A stretch of DNA of 64,000 bases, taken from the NCBI GenBank assembly GCA_009780115.1, contig WRAQ01000007.1, positions 22,425-86,424 of the forward strand. Reading direction: 5' to 3'. A program made the position numbers and the translations under genes. The notes beneath the pieces were generated by a model that had not been told where the DNA came from, ran no database searches, and saw nothing but the letters and a program-made list of their open reading frames with translations. The DNA comes from Lachnospiraceae bacterium. Its GTDB lineage: Bacteria; Bacillota; Clostridia; Lachnospirales; Lachnospiraceae. Position 1 is the first letter of the stretch; each line of letters opens with the position of its first letter. Below are positions 1 through 12,100 of the stretch, one piece after another.

Positions 1-1
1 T

Positions 2-3000
2 GTCCGTGAAGTTGTGCTTAATGTGGTTGCGCAAGCCTTTTCTGTTGCAAAAAAAATGATTGATGAAAAATATTTGCTTGGCGATTACGGACTTGACCAA
101 TATAAATATTCTTACATCATGGAACAACTGAAAATAAATGGTTATAAAGTGGATTTTAAAGAATATGAACTGGATGGTATGACGATAAAGGAATTTATTC
201 AGGCGGTAAATGATGTGCAAACTTTGGCGGCCAATCATGATGAAAGAATAAGTATTTCTGATATAGCTTATACCTTACAGACCGGCAGGGAAGCTTTCAA
301 GATCCGGATGGCAATCATCGCATCAAATCTGGACAGCTTAGGGCAAAAGCTTGAAAATTGGCTGGAATATGGTAAGGATGTGGACTGTTATACAGCTTAT
401 GGCGAAAAGGTGCTTTGTAATGGAGAGTCGGTTGAAATAAAAGATGTTGATAGTATTACGGAGCTGCTTAAAAAAGGGAAATTGCGGGAGTTGGCTATTA
501 GTTGGCTGCTTCACAAGGAAATTAATTGGCAGCTTATGAAAGGCAATGAAAATGGAGTAAGAGTTTCATTGCCGGGATATGTATTCAGAAAAGAACATTA
601 TTTAATTGACCGTCATTTAATTGATAGTAAAGATAATAAAGCACAGCCAATGTTGGGAGAGAATATATCCGGAATTGATAAATGTGCCTACCGGATTATT
701 TTTACCGGCGCTGAGTTTTTTTTGAATGACCATATCTTGCTGACGAAAAAGGTGATGCCGGGGATGGCTTATCTTGAACTGGCAAGGGCAAATATTGAAC
801 AAGCTACCAGGGAGAAAGTTGTTGAAATTAGAAATGTTTTGTGGAGTAATATATTTTTGCTGGATCAATCCACAAAAGAAATGCAGGTTATTTTAAAAAG
901 GGATGGGAACTATATTTCTTGTGAATTTAATGGCGAAAATAAATTTGCGGAATGTAAGGTTATTACCGCTAAAGATTATCAGGATGAAGCTCATTATAAT
1001 ATTCAAACTATAAAAGAAGGATGTAATAAGAAAATCTTGCCCGATGAATTATATTCCTATTACAAATCAGGCGGTTTAGATTATGGGCCATCCTTTAAAA
1101 TGTTGGATGAAGTTTGGTATAACAATACGGAGGCAATCAGCCATTTGACAGTACCAGAATGCTGCAAAATAGATTTTGATGCTTATGTGTTACACCCATC
1201 CATGTTGGATTCAGCTCTTCAGGCTGGTCTGTGTATCCGGGGGGAGAGCGATACAAAAGATGAAACAACAACACATATACCATATTTTGTAGAAAAGGTA
1301 TCAATATACGGCAAAATGGAAAAAAGCTGTTATAGTTATATTACGCTTTCAAATAATCAGACAAATGATAACCGAAGCCTGAATTGTGTTTTACTATCGG
1401 ATGAAGGCAGGCCTTTGGTAAGGATCCAGGCATTTACAGCAAGAAAAGCAAAACTACATAAGGAGAAGCAAATAGATAAGCACTCAATAGAGAGTGGTTT
1501 GCACTTTTATAAGACAAAATGGAATCTAGTTGGTTCCAATACCGGAACGATTATGAAAGCAAAAAACTATCTGCTAATCCCCCGTCATGCGAACTATTAT
1601 GACGAGCTGGTAAAAATGAAAGAGGATGGCCAATATCCAGACAGAATTTTATTTGATTGCCGCATTACAGAAGAGCAGAAAATGCCTGAAAATAAAATAG
1701 AAGCTGTGATAGAACAAACGGTACTCCGTTTATTTGATTTCTTGCAATTATGGATTTTAATATACGGTGATAATCAGATTGAAATTTTTGTGTTAATTGA
1801 TGGGGGGCGGGATATCCACTCTCTTATTGCAAAATCAGTTTCAGGTTTTACAAATTCGGTTTCCGTGAATATGACCGTACTGGAAAATGCCGGTTGTAAA
1901 GAAGATGAGTTTATCGAAAAGGTCTGTACCTTACTACTTCAAGTTATGACCAGAAAACATTATCGGATTACCCGGGATGAGGTCATGGAATTTGATATAA
2001 TCCCCTGCACTTTGCCCAAAACAGATAAATCTTTGCTTAAAGAAAAAGGGACTTATCTGATAACCGGCGGACTTGGGGCAATTGGAAAAATTATATCACA
2101 GTATCTTGCAAGTCGTTATAAGGCGAATTTGATTTTGCTTGGAAGAAGCGGGTTAAATGAGGAAAAACAAGCATGGCTTAAGGATTTACAGGCTCATTCC
2201 AATTATATAAGGTATTATTCTTGTGATATTTCCTGTCAGCGCGACTTGGAAGAGGTGAAAAAGCAGATAAAAATGGAAGGGTTTATCCCGGAGGGGGCTT
2301 TTCATACGGCTGGAATCAATAGTATCGGTGAATGGCAAGAAAAAACAAAGGAAAATTTCCTTGGCACTTTAAAGCCAAAGATTCATGGAACGATATTCCT
2401 TTGTGAAATATTAACGTATTTTGAAGCAAAGTTTATATTACAGTTTTCTTCTGCTTCTTCCTATACCGGGGATTTTGGCAGAGGGGATTACGCCGTCGCC
2501 AATAGCTTCCTTGATAATTTTTCGCAACAAGGCATCCAAAATTATGTAATCAACTGGCCCATCTGGGAAAGCGGCGGAATGCATACAGGTTCTTTTGCGG
2601 CCGAGAAAAAGATGCTTTCAAAAATGGGATTGGATTACATAAAACCTGCGGATGCATTGGAATGTATCGAAAGTGTATTGGCAAATGATGAATATCAGTT
2701 GATTGTAATGGCAGGTAAACAAGATAAAATCAGCAATATCATTCAAAATTGTGTCACGAAAATGGAACCGGAAACCACAGAAAGATATTTACCCTCAAAG
2801 ACAATATCGCAAAGTGAGAAAGAGGAAAAAGATGATATAAGACGGGAATTAAAGCAACTCATAGGTGATATCCTGGATCTTAGTTTGGAGAGGATTGATG
2901 TAAATGAAAGTCTAGAGGTTTATGGGTTTAATTCTGTCACCATTGCCCAACTATGCGAAAAAATCAACAAGAAGTATGGGACAGATTTCAACCCCACCAT

Positions 3001-4123
3001 TTTTTTTGAATATGAAACAGTAGACCAGATAAGTTGTCATCTTAGGGATGTCCTTTCCCCTCAAAAAGTGAAAGAAGAATTAAATACCGGGCAGGATGTT
3101 ACCAACCCGGTAGTGATGGATAACGAAGCGTTGCTGTACAAATTATCAAGTGTCCGGATAGACAATTTCGATAGCCTGAAAGAATATTTAAAGCATTGCT
3201 CGGAAGAGTATAGGAAAAAAGGAAATAGCTATAAAGAGGTAATAGATGTTCTGGATAAACATAATTATCCGAATAAGTGTGACAAAGAAACCTTATTGCA
3301 CTTGATGGTGCGGCTGCCTAATGGCCAGATGGTGGAAACCATGTTACTTGGACAGGGCAAACCGCTGATAGTCATTCCCGGATTTGGTATCTCCGGGGCC
3401 GCCCTCATTCATCAATTAATGGAGCTGTCCAAGCAGTATCTTGTTGTTGTGATCCATCTTCCCGGGTCAGGTTACAGTGAAGGTATGGAAGATATACTAT
3501 ACCCGCCTAAAATATGCGAGGTAATAAAAGCCACCCTTGAATCTTTGGAAATAAAGTTACCGGTCAGTATTTTGGCATTTTCACTTGGAGGGTTAGTTGC
3601 TCAGGAATTGGTAAAATCCTATCCAGAGATATGTAAGCAATTAATCCTTAGTTGTAGCTTTACAAAGTCGGATTCTGCAGAAACAGCAGAAGAATCTTTA
3701 GAAAAAAAGTTCGAAAAGGATTTTATTAATACCGGTAATTCAGAGAAATTCTATGAATATTATGAAATGAGCAAATGTGTAAACCGTTCTTCCATTAATT
3801 ATTTGGCTGAAGCAAGCCTAAAGAAGTATATAGAAGTAACTAATCTTGAAATAGTTCAGATTCCGGTCCTTGTCATATCCGGAGGAAAAGATTCAGTAGT
3901 GGACAGTTATGAGTCGGAGATTATTGCCGAAAGAATCCCTAATTCTATCCATATTGAATTTTTGAATCATGGACATTGCGTAAATTTAACAAATGCAGCC
4001 ACCTTTAATAAATTGATAACAGAGTTTCTAAAAAATGACGGATATTTAACCAATAATGAAATAAAAAGCTTTGCTAACGGCGAATTAATTATTTGCAAAA
4101 ACTATAAAACGGAGATTGAATAA
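2..4123 (+). CDS. Polyketide synthase, 5'-truncated: DH-KR-ACP-alpha/beta hydrolase
   Basis: The frame is open to the left edge, so the N-terminus, including any ketosynthase, lies outside the window. The first ~75 residues look like a carrier protein with GLDQ where the phosphopantetheine Ser is expected, followed by the AYTLQTGREA linker common in trans-AT PKSs. A dehydratase follows: its catalytic His is near nt 731 (motif H-x3-T-x4-P, with Thr for the usual Gly), YGPSF near nt 1083, and LDSALQA with the second catalytic Asp near nt 1207. A ketoreductase has TGGLGAIG near nt 2060, Ser in QFSSAS and Tyr in DYAVAN near nt 2450-2495. An ACP has GFNS with Ser at nt 2933. The C-terminal alpha/beta hydrolase has AFSLGG (Ser near nt 3581), GGKDS and NHGH, a complete triad that probably releases the chain. 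No AT domain is visible, which fits a trans-AT type. It overlaps the next gene by one base (TAATG). Confidence 0.9.
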   Translation, partial: VREVVLNVVAQAFSVAKKMIDEKYLLGDYGLDQYKYSYIMEQLKINGYKVDFKEYELDGMTIKEFIQAVNDVQTLAANHDERISISDIAYTLQTGREAFKIRMAIIASNLDSLGQKLENWLEYGKDVDCYTAYGEKVLCNGESVEIKDVDSITELLKKGKLRELAISWLLHKEINWQLMKGNENGVRVSLPGYVFRKEHYLIDRHLIDSKDNKAQPMLGENISGIDKCAYRIIFTGAEFFLNDHILLTKKVMPGMAYLELARANIEQATREKVVEIRNVLWSNIFLLDQSTKEMQVILKRDGNYISCEFNGENKFAECKVITAKDYQDEAHYNIQTIKEGCNKKILPDELYSYYKSGGLDYGPSFKMLDEVWYNNTEAISHLTVPECCKIDFDAYVLHPSMLDSALQAGLCIRGESDTKDETTTHIPYFVEKVSIYGKMEKSCYSYITLSNNQTNDNRSLNCVLLSDEGRPLVRIQAFTARKAKLHKEKQIDKHSIESGLHFYKTKWNLVGSNTGTIMKAKNYLLIPRHANYYDELVKMKEDGQYPDRILFDCRITEEQKMPENKIEAVIEQTVLRLFDFLQLWILIYGDNQIEIFVLIDGGRDIHSLIAKSVSGFTNSVSVNMTVLENAGCKEDEFIEKVCTLLLQVMTRKHYRITRDEVMEFDIIPCTLPKTDKSLLKEKGTYLITGGLGAIGKIISQYLASRYKANLILLGRSGLNEEKQAWLKDLQAHSNYIRYYSCDISCQRDLEEVKKQIKMEGFIPEGAFHTAGINSIGEWQEKTKENFLGTLKPKIHGTIFLCEILTYFEAKFILQFSSASSYTGDFGRGDYAVANSFLDNFSQQGIQNYVINWPIWESGGMHTGSFAAEKKMLSKMGLDYIKPADALECIESVLANDEYQLIVMAGKQDKISNIIQNCVTKMEPETTERYLPSKTISQSEKEEKDDIRRELKQLIGDILDLSLERIDVNESLEVYGFNSVTIAQLCEKINKKYGTDFNPTIFFEYETVDQISCHLRDVLSPQKVKEELNTGQDVTNPVVMDNEALLYKLSSVRIDNFDSLKEYLKHCSEEYRKKGNSYKEVIDVLDKHNYPNKCDKETLLHLMVRLPNGQMVETMLLGQGKPLIVIPGFGISGAALIHQLMELSKQYLVVVIHLPGSGYSEGMEDILYPPKICEVIKATLESLEIKLPVSILAFSLGGLVAQELVKSYPEICKQLILSCSFTKSDSAETAEESLEKKFEKDFINTGNSEKFYEYYEMSKCVNRSSINYLAEASLKKYIEVTNLEIVQIPVLVISGGKDSVVDSYESEIIAERIPNSIHIEFLNHGHCVNLTNAATFNKLITEFLKNDGYLTNNEIKSFANGELIICKNYKTEIE

Positions 4124-5067
4124 TGTTTAGTGGAAAGTATGAAAAAGAATATGTAAAAATCAACGATATTGAGGAATTTTTTCTTCATTTTCCATCATTA
4201 CCCGAAAAGGAGGTGGTTCTGTTTATTCATGGCGGTCCGGGCACATCGGAAGCCGTATCAGGACATGATATGTATGAAGCCCATAAGGATAAATTTAACA
4301 TAGTTTATTATGATCAACGGGGTGCTGGAAAGACTTATATGAGGAACCCCGATAAAGAAGCGGACATTAACAACATATTAAAAGACTTAGAAGAAAGTGT
4401 TGAATACATTAAGCAGAAATATAATAAAGAAAAAATAATTATTCTGGGTCATTCATGGGGGACTATTCCCGGTGCCCTATATGTCAAGAAGCATCCGGAA
4501 AATGTCATAGGTTATGTGGGAGTTGCGCAAATAGTTAATATTAACGATAGTGAAAGGGCTCGCGTTACCTATTTAAAGAATCTTATGCAAGAAAAGAGGA
4601 AAAATAAGCAGGTAAAGTTTTTGGATGAACTAATAGAGGCAACAGAGGGCACGCTTTATGAAGAAAGGCTGACGAAGAAGCAGCTTAACCGGTTAAGGAT
4701 GATGCAAATAAGAAATAAGATGCTTGAGGGCGCAAGTTTATCAATGCTTAAGATTATGAAAAATAGTCCGGTTTATGAAAAAACTGACTTGAAAGTAATG
4801 ATGTCATCTAAAAAACGTTCCGCTAAGCTGTGGGATTATATTTATAAATTTGATTTATATAAAGAAATGAAAGAATGGCCGGTGAAAACGTTGTTTATTT
4901 CTGGAAGCAAAGACTTTCAGGTTCCTTATTCTTTATTAACGGAATATTGCCGGCAGAATAAGGATGGCAATATTCAATTAGAGATATATGAAGATGCCGG
5001 GCATTTTTTTATGTTTGACCAAAGCGCAAAATTTTGGGATATGATTTACCAATTTTCTTTAGAATAA
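4123..5067 (+). CDS. Alpha/beta hydrolase, proline iminopeptidase-like (S33)
   Basis: This 314-residue protein has the HGGPG oxyanion motif near residue 37, YDQRGAGKT near 65, nucleophile elbow GHSWGT near 108, an acid in SGSKD near 262 and a catalytic His in EDAGHF near 288. This order is typical of proline iminopeptidase/S33 hydrolases, which cut N-terminal residues from small peptides or amides. The start overlaps the PKS stop by one base, which implies translational coupling. Given the cluster it may trim, hydrolyse or edit the peptide-polyketide product, or act as a discrete type II thioesterase. The family assignment is secure. The substrate is unknown. Confidence 0.88.
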   Translation: MFSGKYEKEYVKINDIEEFFLHFPSLPEKEVVLFIHGGPGTSEAVSGHDMYEAHKDKFNIVYYDQRGAGKTYMRNPDKEADINNILKDLEESVEYIKQKYNKEKIIILGHSWGTIPGALYVKKHPENVIGYVGVAQIVNINDSERARVTYLKNLMQEKRKNKQVKFLDELIEATEGTLYEERLTKKQLNRLRMMQIRNKMLEGASLSMLKIMKNSPVYEKTDLKVMMSSKKRSAKLWDYIYKFDLYKEMKEWPVKTLFISGSKDFQVPYSLLTEYCRQNKDGNIQLEIYEDAGHFFMFDQSAKFWDMIYQFSLE

Positions 5068-5089
5068 ATAAATTTATGGAGATACACTA

Positions 5090-6073
5090 ATGATGAAGTA
5101 TGAAAATATATATGAAAAACCTCAGGACAAGTTTTGGTTTGCCGGAGAGAAAAATTGCATTGAAAAGGCAACTTCTTTCATATTAAAGGCCAGGTACTAT
5201 AATAATCCTAAATTGATGTCAATCTTTTTAGAAGATATAACCCTTGCCTTTGTACATAATGAGAACAAAATAATCAATGCCAATTGTGTAAAAAAGCCAT
5301 TTATATTAAATAGGATTGTTGACACTGGTGATATTCCAGTAAATAGGCTGAAACATAACTTAGATAAATATGGTGAAGTAGTTGCCGTAATATCTACCAA
5401 TAAGATTCCTTACCGAGTGGACTATGATGTTTCAATCTTGGATATTGACAGCGGGAAACATGCAATTGCAGTAATTGGCTATGATCAAAGCTATTTTTAT
5501 GTGCTTGAATGGGCAAAATATATCGGCAATGGATATGACATTTCACCAATGAATCCATCTATCGGGAGAATCAAAATCGTGGATTTTGAAGCTTGCCTTG
5601 AAGAATATTTTGAATGCATGGAATTAGTTTGCGATTTGGGGCAACATGAAGCGATAGATAGCTATGAGAAATCTATAATACAAAAGATAAAACAGAATCA
5701 AAACCGGAAAAATGAAGAAAAAAGTTATGGATTAACAGCTTTAAAAGAATTATACCATTTATTCAGGGAGGGTACCGTAACATATGAACTTTACACTAAT
5801 GAAAATATTATGGAAGTCAGCAATCTGATCAAGGCAAGAGAGGTCATAAAGTATAAATTGATTGGTGCAATAAATAACGAGGGCGAAAAAGAATCAATTG
5901 AAGCAACTATCAATGAAGATAATAAAAACTGGACTAAGTTTATGCGGCTTTTAATGCGGAGGCGCTCAAATGACCCGGCCCGGAGATATGATAACGGGGA
6001 AATTGGCAATTTGCTCAATTCAATATATGAAAAGGAAACTAATATCTATAAAGCGATAGAACAATACTTATAA
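5090..6073 (+). CDS. BtrH-N-like papain-fold protein (small paralogue)
   Basis: This 327-residue protein has no signal peptide. Its N-terminal ~180 residues resemble the BtrH N-terminal family (butirosin acyltransferase BtrH, a papain/C39-like fold): Cys23 at the start of a helix (NCIEKATSF), His124 in KHAIAVIGYD, and the next strand YFYVLEW. There Glu140 stands where the larger paralogue at 16970 has Asp145. In butirosin biosynthesis BtrH moves an acyl chain from an acyl carrier protein to an amino sugar. By analogy this protein may transfer or release a carrier-bound acyl group. The C-terminal ~140 residues are helical, charged and unrecognised. It lies 22 nt after the hydrolase and 28 nt before the NRPS. 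The family call rests on motif pattern only. Confidence 0.7.
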   Translation: MMKYENIYEKPQDKFWFAGEKNCIEKATSFILKARYYNNPKLMSIFLEDITLAFVHNENKIINANCVKKPFILNRIVDTGDIPVNRLKHNLDKYGEVVAVISTNKIPYRVDYDVSILDIDSGKHAIAVIGYDQSYFYVLEWAKYIGNGYDISPMNPSIGRIKIVDFEACLEEYFECMELVCDLGQHEAIDSYEKSIIQKIKQNQNRKNEEKSYGLTALKELYHLFREGTVTYELYTNENIMEVSNLIKAREVIKYKLIGAINNEGEKESIEATINEDNKNWTKFMRLLMRRRSNDPARRYDNGEIGNLLNSIYEKETNIYKAIEQYL

Positions 6074-6101
6074 AAATCTAATTGAGGGACAGAGGTGACA
6101 A

Positions 6102-9100
6102 ATGAATAAAATTACAGAAGAATTTTGTTACGGCGGTAAAATGGAATGGGAAAAAGCCACTTGTCATGAGTTTTTTGAGTTGACGGCCGAAAAGTATCCG
6201 GACAAAATTGCATTACGTATGAAAGACGAGTGTTTTACTTATTCGGAGCTTAATAAGAAAGCCAATCAATTGGCAAGGAATTTACGAAAAAAGGGCGTTG
6301 GGCCGGATGTTTGTGTTGCTATTATGGGCGAGAAAGAGCTTGAAACAATCATTTCAATTTTGGCTATCTGGAAAGCCGGCGGGGCATTTGTTGCAATTGA
6401 TAATAATTTGGGCGAAGAAAGGGTGACATATATTCTCAAGGATTGCAAATCGCTTCTTCTTTTAAAGTGCCGGAAAGAATTAAATTTTTCAACCGATATT
6501 CCAGTCATTTCGATGCTTGATGAAGGATACTATCAAGGTGAGGATGATAACCCGGAAAATGTGGTTGATGGAAGTAATCTGGCATATTTTGTCTACACAT
6601 CCGGTTCGACCGGGACACCCAAAGGTGTTATGCAGCATCATAGGGGAACAGTCCGGTTCCATAATCATTTTTTGATTAATGATATTTCTCCAAACGATAC
6701 TTTACTGCAATTTTCCAGTTTTTCATTTGCCATGTCGGTTTGGGAACTTTCGATTTCTTTTTTTACAGGTGCAACTTTATGCATGATACCAGAATATTAT
6801 GTTTTGGACACAAGGGAGTTTGAAAAGTACATACAAAAATATAAAGTCAATATATTACTTTTACCCCGGCAATATATAGAACAAGTGAAGTGTTATGATG
6901 GAGTTGACAAGATATTCACTGCCGGGTCTGAAATGACCAGTGAAGTTTTTGATTATATACCTAAGGGTGTACAATTCACTCAAATGTATGGTACCAGCGA
7001 AGTTTCCGGGGTGGTGACACAATGGCGGTATAGCGGGGAGGCTGTTGAAAGCAAACTTCCAATCGGGAAACCAATGCCAAATTGTTATGTATACATCGTA
7101 AAAGAGGGAAGATTATGTAGTATTGGGGAAATAGGGGATATATATATTGCGGGGGAATGTATATCCCGGGGTTACGTATCAAAACCTGAATTAACGAAGG
7201 AAGTTTTTATCCCCAATCTTTTTGGGGATGGGATCATGTACGCAACAGGTGACATGGGAAGATGGCTAGCCGACGGGAATATAGTTTTTCATGGCCGTAA
7301 GGATTCTCAAGTTAAGATAAGGGGTTATCGGGTCGAACTTGGCGAAATAGAAGCAGTACTTCGAAGCAAGGAATCCATTCAAGAGGCAGCAGTCGTTTTG
7401 AAAGAAGATAAACAAAAAGAGAAAATCATTTGTGCATATATCACAGCAGATAAAGAAATTGACTTGTCAGTACTAAAAAAGGAATTAAGAAAATCATTGC
7501 CGGAATACATGATTCCGGCTAAGATTATGCAACTTAAGGAAATGCCTCTTACAATTAGCCGGAAACTTGACAAAAACCGCTTACCGGATATTGACCTTGC
7601 AATCCGTTCTAATTATATACCTCCCGAAACAAAACTCCAAAAACAACTAGCTTCTATGTTTGAAAAAATCCTTGGTGTTGAAAATGTTGGGATTAAAGAT
7701 AGTTTCTTTGATTTGGGCGGACATTCTTTGAGTGTTTCAAAGCTTTTGAATGCAATCAATATCAATTGCGGTATTTATTTATCCATAAAGAGCATCTTTG
7801 AACATCCAGTTATCAGTGAATTAAGCGAGGAAGTAGAAAAGTGCAGAAACAAGGTTCAGGAGGATATGTCTGTCCCCAAATCCCATAAAAAAGAAAAATA
7901 TGCTATGTCCCCGGTACAGAAGGGGATTTATTTTGCTTGTCAAATGAATGAAAACACGGCTTATAATATTTTCAGCGGTTATAGGCTGGAAGGGATACTT
8001 GATGTCCGGAAGCTTTACGATGCCCTGGAAGAGTTGACTGTAAGACACGAAATGCTTAGAACCAGTTTTCATATTGAAAATGGTGAGTTAGTTCAATGTG
8101 TCCATGATGAGGCAATCGTAAATTTTGAATTTAAAAAAGACAATCGGGATATAGAAGAACTGATAAGCGAGTTTAATCGGATTTTTCAACTTGAAAAGGC
8201 GCCGCTTATGCGGGTCTGCCTGATAGAGCAAAAAGATTGCCATTTATTGATGATGGAAATACATCATATTATCACGGATAAAACAAGTAATGCGATATTC
8301 TTTAATGAATTATCATGTATTTATAACAATACTCAATTGTCACAAAAGACTCTTGATTATATTGATTATAGTGAATGGATTAATCACCGTAATTTGGAGC
8401 TTCAAAAGAAGTTCTGGCTGGAAAAATTTGCTGAACCTAATTCAGTTATTGAATTACCCCTTGATATGACCCGGCCGCAAATACAGGATTTCGCCGGTGA
8501 TAGTGTAAGTGCTTTTGTCAGCCCCAAACTACGGGGAAAAATTTCCGGGTTGGGAAAAATTACCAATACTACTGATTATATGATTTTTATGTCCGTCTTT
8601 ATGGTTCTTCTTAGTCAGTATAGCGGGCAGGACGATATCGTTGTCGGGACACCGATTTCAGGCAGGGCAACCCATGATTTGGAAGATATGTTTGGCATGT
8701 TTGTTAATTCAATGCCAATGAGAGGGAAACCCGAGAAAGACAAAGACTTTGCTTCTTTCCTGAAAGAAATAATGAATTTCTCATTGATGGCTTATGAGAA
8801 TCAGGAGTATCCCTTTGAGGAATTAGTAAGGCAGTTAAAGGTAAAAAGAGATATCTCAAGAAACCCATTGTTTGATTATATGCTTGTTATGCAGAATACA
8901 CAGGAGCAAAATCTTGAAATGGACTGCCTGAAAATTTCTGCCCTTAAGCAAAATAATTTTACGGCCAAATTTGATTTAACAATTTTTATTTATAATAGAG
9001 AGGGTCAATATGAGATTCAACTGGAGTATTGCAGCAAACTATTTAAACGCTCGACGGCAATGTCAATGCTGGAGCATTATATCCATATTCTGACCTATAT

Positions 9101-12100
9101 TACCGACAATCAAAATATCAGGATAGATGATATTCCTTTGGTGTCAAAAGAGGGACAAGAATTAATCTTAAATGTTTTTAATGCTACGGAATCAGATTAT
9201 GACAAACGTAGTATTTTATCTTTAATAGAAGAGCAAGCAGTTATTAATCCTGAGCAGATAGCATTATATGATAAAGACAGAAGATTAACTTACAATGAGA
9301 TGGATGGAAAAGCAAATCAGCTTGCTTGCTATTTGGCGGAATCCGGGGTTAAAAAGGGTGATATCATTGCAATCATAAGTGAGCGGAGTATAGAATTTGT
9401 AGTTGGAGTTCTGGCAATATTGAAAGCCGGCGGGGTTTTTGTTCCAATTGACCCGGATTATCCGGAAGATAGAATACTGTACATTTTAGGGGATTGTGCC
9501 CCGGCACTTATCTTGTGTAGTGAATCGGCAGCTATTAATTGGAACGTACCCACGATAAGCATGAATGTAATTAAGGAATATGCAGGAATTGAAAAAAATA
9601 ACCAGATAGCCCCCCTTTCGGCGGAGCTTGTATATATGATTTATACGTCAGGGACCACAGGAAAGCCGAAAGGTACCATGATTACCCACGCAGGGCTTTC
9701 TAACTATATAAATTATGGTATAGAGAATTATGTTTCAAAACCACCTGTGGCACCCTTATTTACCAACCTATGCTTTGATTTGACGATGACAACTCTTTTT
9801 CTGCCTTTGTGCTGCGGGGGCAGGATTAAAATTTATAATGCCCCAATTGATGAAATGATTCGGGAAATTTTTGCCGAAGATGAGTTTACGCTAATCAAAT
9901 GCACACCCGCTCATTTGAAATTTGCCGCGAACTGCGAAAAGCGGCTTCTTATGAATCTTGAAACGATGATTATTGGCGGGGAAGAATTGGAGACCATGAC
10001 ATCAGAGCAAGTCTTAGAAAACTTCGGGCATCACATAAAAATTCATAATGAGTATGGCCCTACGGAGGCGACCATAGGATGCTGTGACCACATATATACG
10101 GGCAATGAATTAAATAGGACAGTATCAATCGGTAAGCCAATTAATAATATGCAAATATATATTATGGAAAATGAGAGGTTATGCGGGATAGGAATCCCGG
10201 GGGAGCTATGTATTTCAGGCATAGGGATTGCCAAGGGATACTGGAATAATGAAGAGATGACGGCGGCGAAATTTGTTAGCAACCCCTTTGGCGAGGGTAT
10301 TTTATATCGCACCGGTGACAAAGCAAGATGGCTTGCAGAGCAAACACTGGAATATTTGGGAAGAATAGATGAGCAGATTAAAATACGGGGATTTAGAATC
10401 GAACCTGGTGAAATTAGTAATTGTATCAGAAAACAGGAAGGGATTAAGGATGCTGTTGTTATTACAAGAGAATCTAATGCGGGCGAAAAACAATTGTATG
10501 GATATTATACAGCAGATGAAAATAAGGAAAATGAACAGATAAAAGAGCTTTTGCGCAAAGAACTACCGGAGTACATGATACCGATTTATTTAATGCAAAT
10601 TGACCATATTCCAATAACCCGTAACGGGAAAATAGATAAGAAATTGCTTCCGCTGATTAAAACGGATAGTGCAATGGGAAAAGCGGCTCCAAGAAATGAT
10701 AAAGAAAAGGTTATTTCGGAAATATTTAAGTCCGTATTGGAAATAGAGAATGTTGGCATATATGATAATTTCTTTGAGTTAGGCGGCCATTCTTTGAAAG
10801 CAGCGAAAATGATTCACCTTATTGAGGAAGCTTTTAGGATAAAGTTAATGCTAAGTGAAATTTTTCATTTTCCTAATATATCTAAGTTGGCCGAATATCT
10901 GGGGCAGAAGAATGAAGTCCATGGGACGGGCGGGATTCCAAGAGCGGAAACCCTTCAGTTTTATGAAGCAGCGCCGGTTCAGAAAGGCATTTATCTGATT
11001 GCCGATAATGAAAAAAGTACTGTCTATAATATGCCCTATGGGGTGAAACTTACCGGGAAGCTGGATACAACAAGGCTTAGTGCGGTATTTGAAAAAATAA
11101 TAAACCGTTATGAGATTCTTAGAACCGGTTTCAGGCTTCATGAAGGAAAGATTATTCAGCAGATTTCAGAATTACCGGATTTTGATTTTAAAGTTATACC
11201 GGCGGAAGCGAAAGATTATGATTTGGCTTCCATGGTTGAACCCTTTGACCTGGCAAAAGCGCCTCTCTTGCGTATTCGGGTAATCAAAGGAGAAGAGGAA
11301 AGTATTTTATTTTTGGACATTCACCATCTTGTATGCGATGGTATTTCCCTTTCGGTGATTATTAATGAAATATCTGATTTGTATAATGGGGCGGCGGGGG
11401 AAGAACCCAAGCTGCAATATAAGGATTACAGCCAGTGGATGTATAGCCGGGATATGAGCAGCCAGAGGCAATATTGGCTTAACAAATTTTCAGATGAAAT
11501 TCCGGTTTTGGATTTACCGATAGATTTTTCACGGCCTCAATTTCAAAGCTTCCATGGTTCCCGTATTCTTAAGACTTTGGGCAATGAATTAACTAGTGCT
11601 ATAAAAAAACTAGCCATCGAAAAAGGTGTTACTGAATATATGGTGTTTCTATCTATATATATGATGATGTTAAGTAACTATAGCCGACAGGATAAAGTGG
11701 TTGTCGGTTGCCCTGTTACCGGAAGAACAGACAAAGATATCCACAATATGCCGGGGATGTTTGTGAACTCCGTGGGGTTAATCGGAGAGGTAAATCAGGA
11801 TTCCGGTTATCAGGATTTCCTTAAACAAATTAAAATCAATACCTTAGAAGCATACAGCAATCAGGAATATCCGCTTGAAGTTTTATTGGATGATTTAAAG
11901 ATAAAAAGGGACTATTCCAGAAATCCTTTGTTTCAGGTGATGCTTGTGATGCAGAATCAAGAGCAGGTTAATTTTAAATTAGATGAAATTAAGGCCAATG
12001 AAATTAATATTAAGAGTTTTGTATCTAAATTTGATTTAACGCTTTGTATCAAAGAAGTGGACAATACTTTCCGCATTGAATTTGAATATTGTACGGATTT

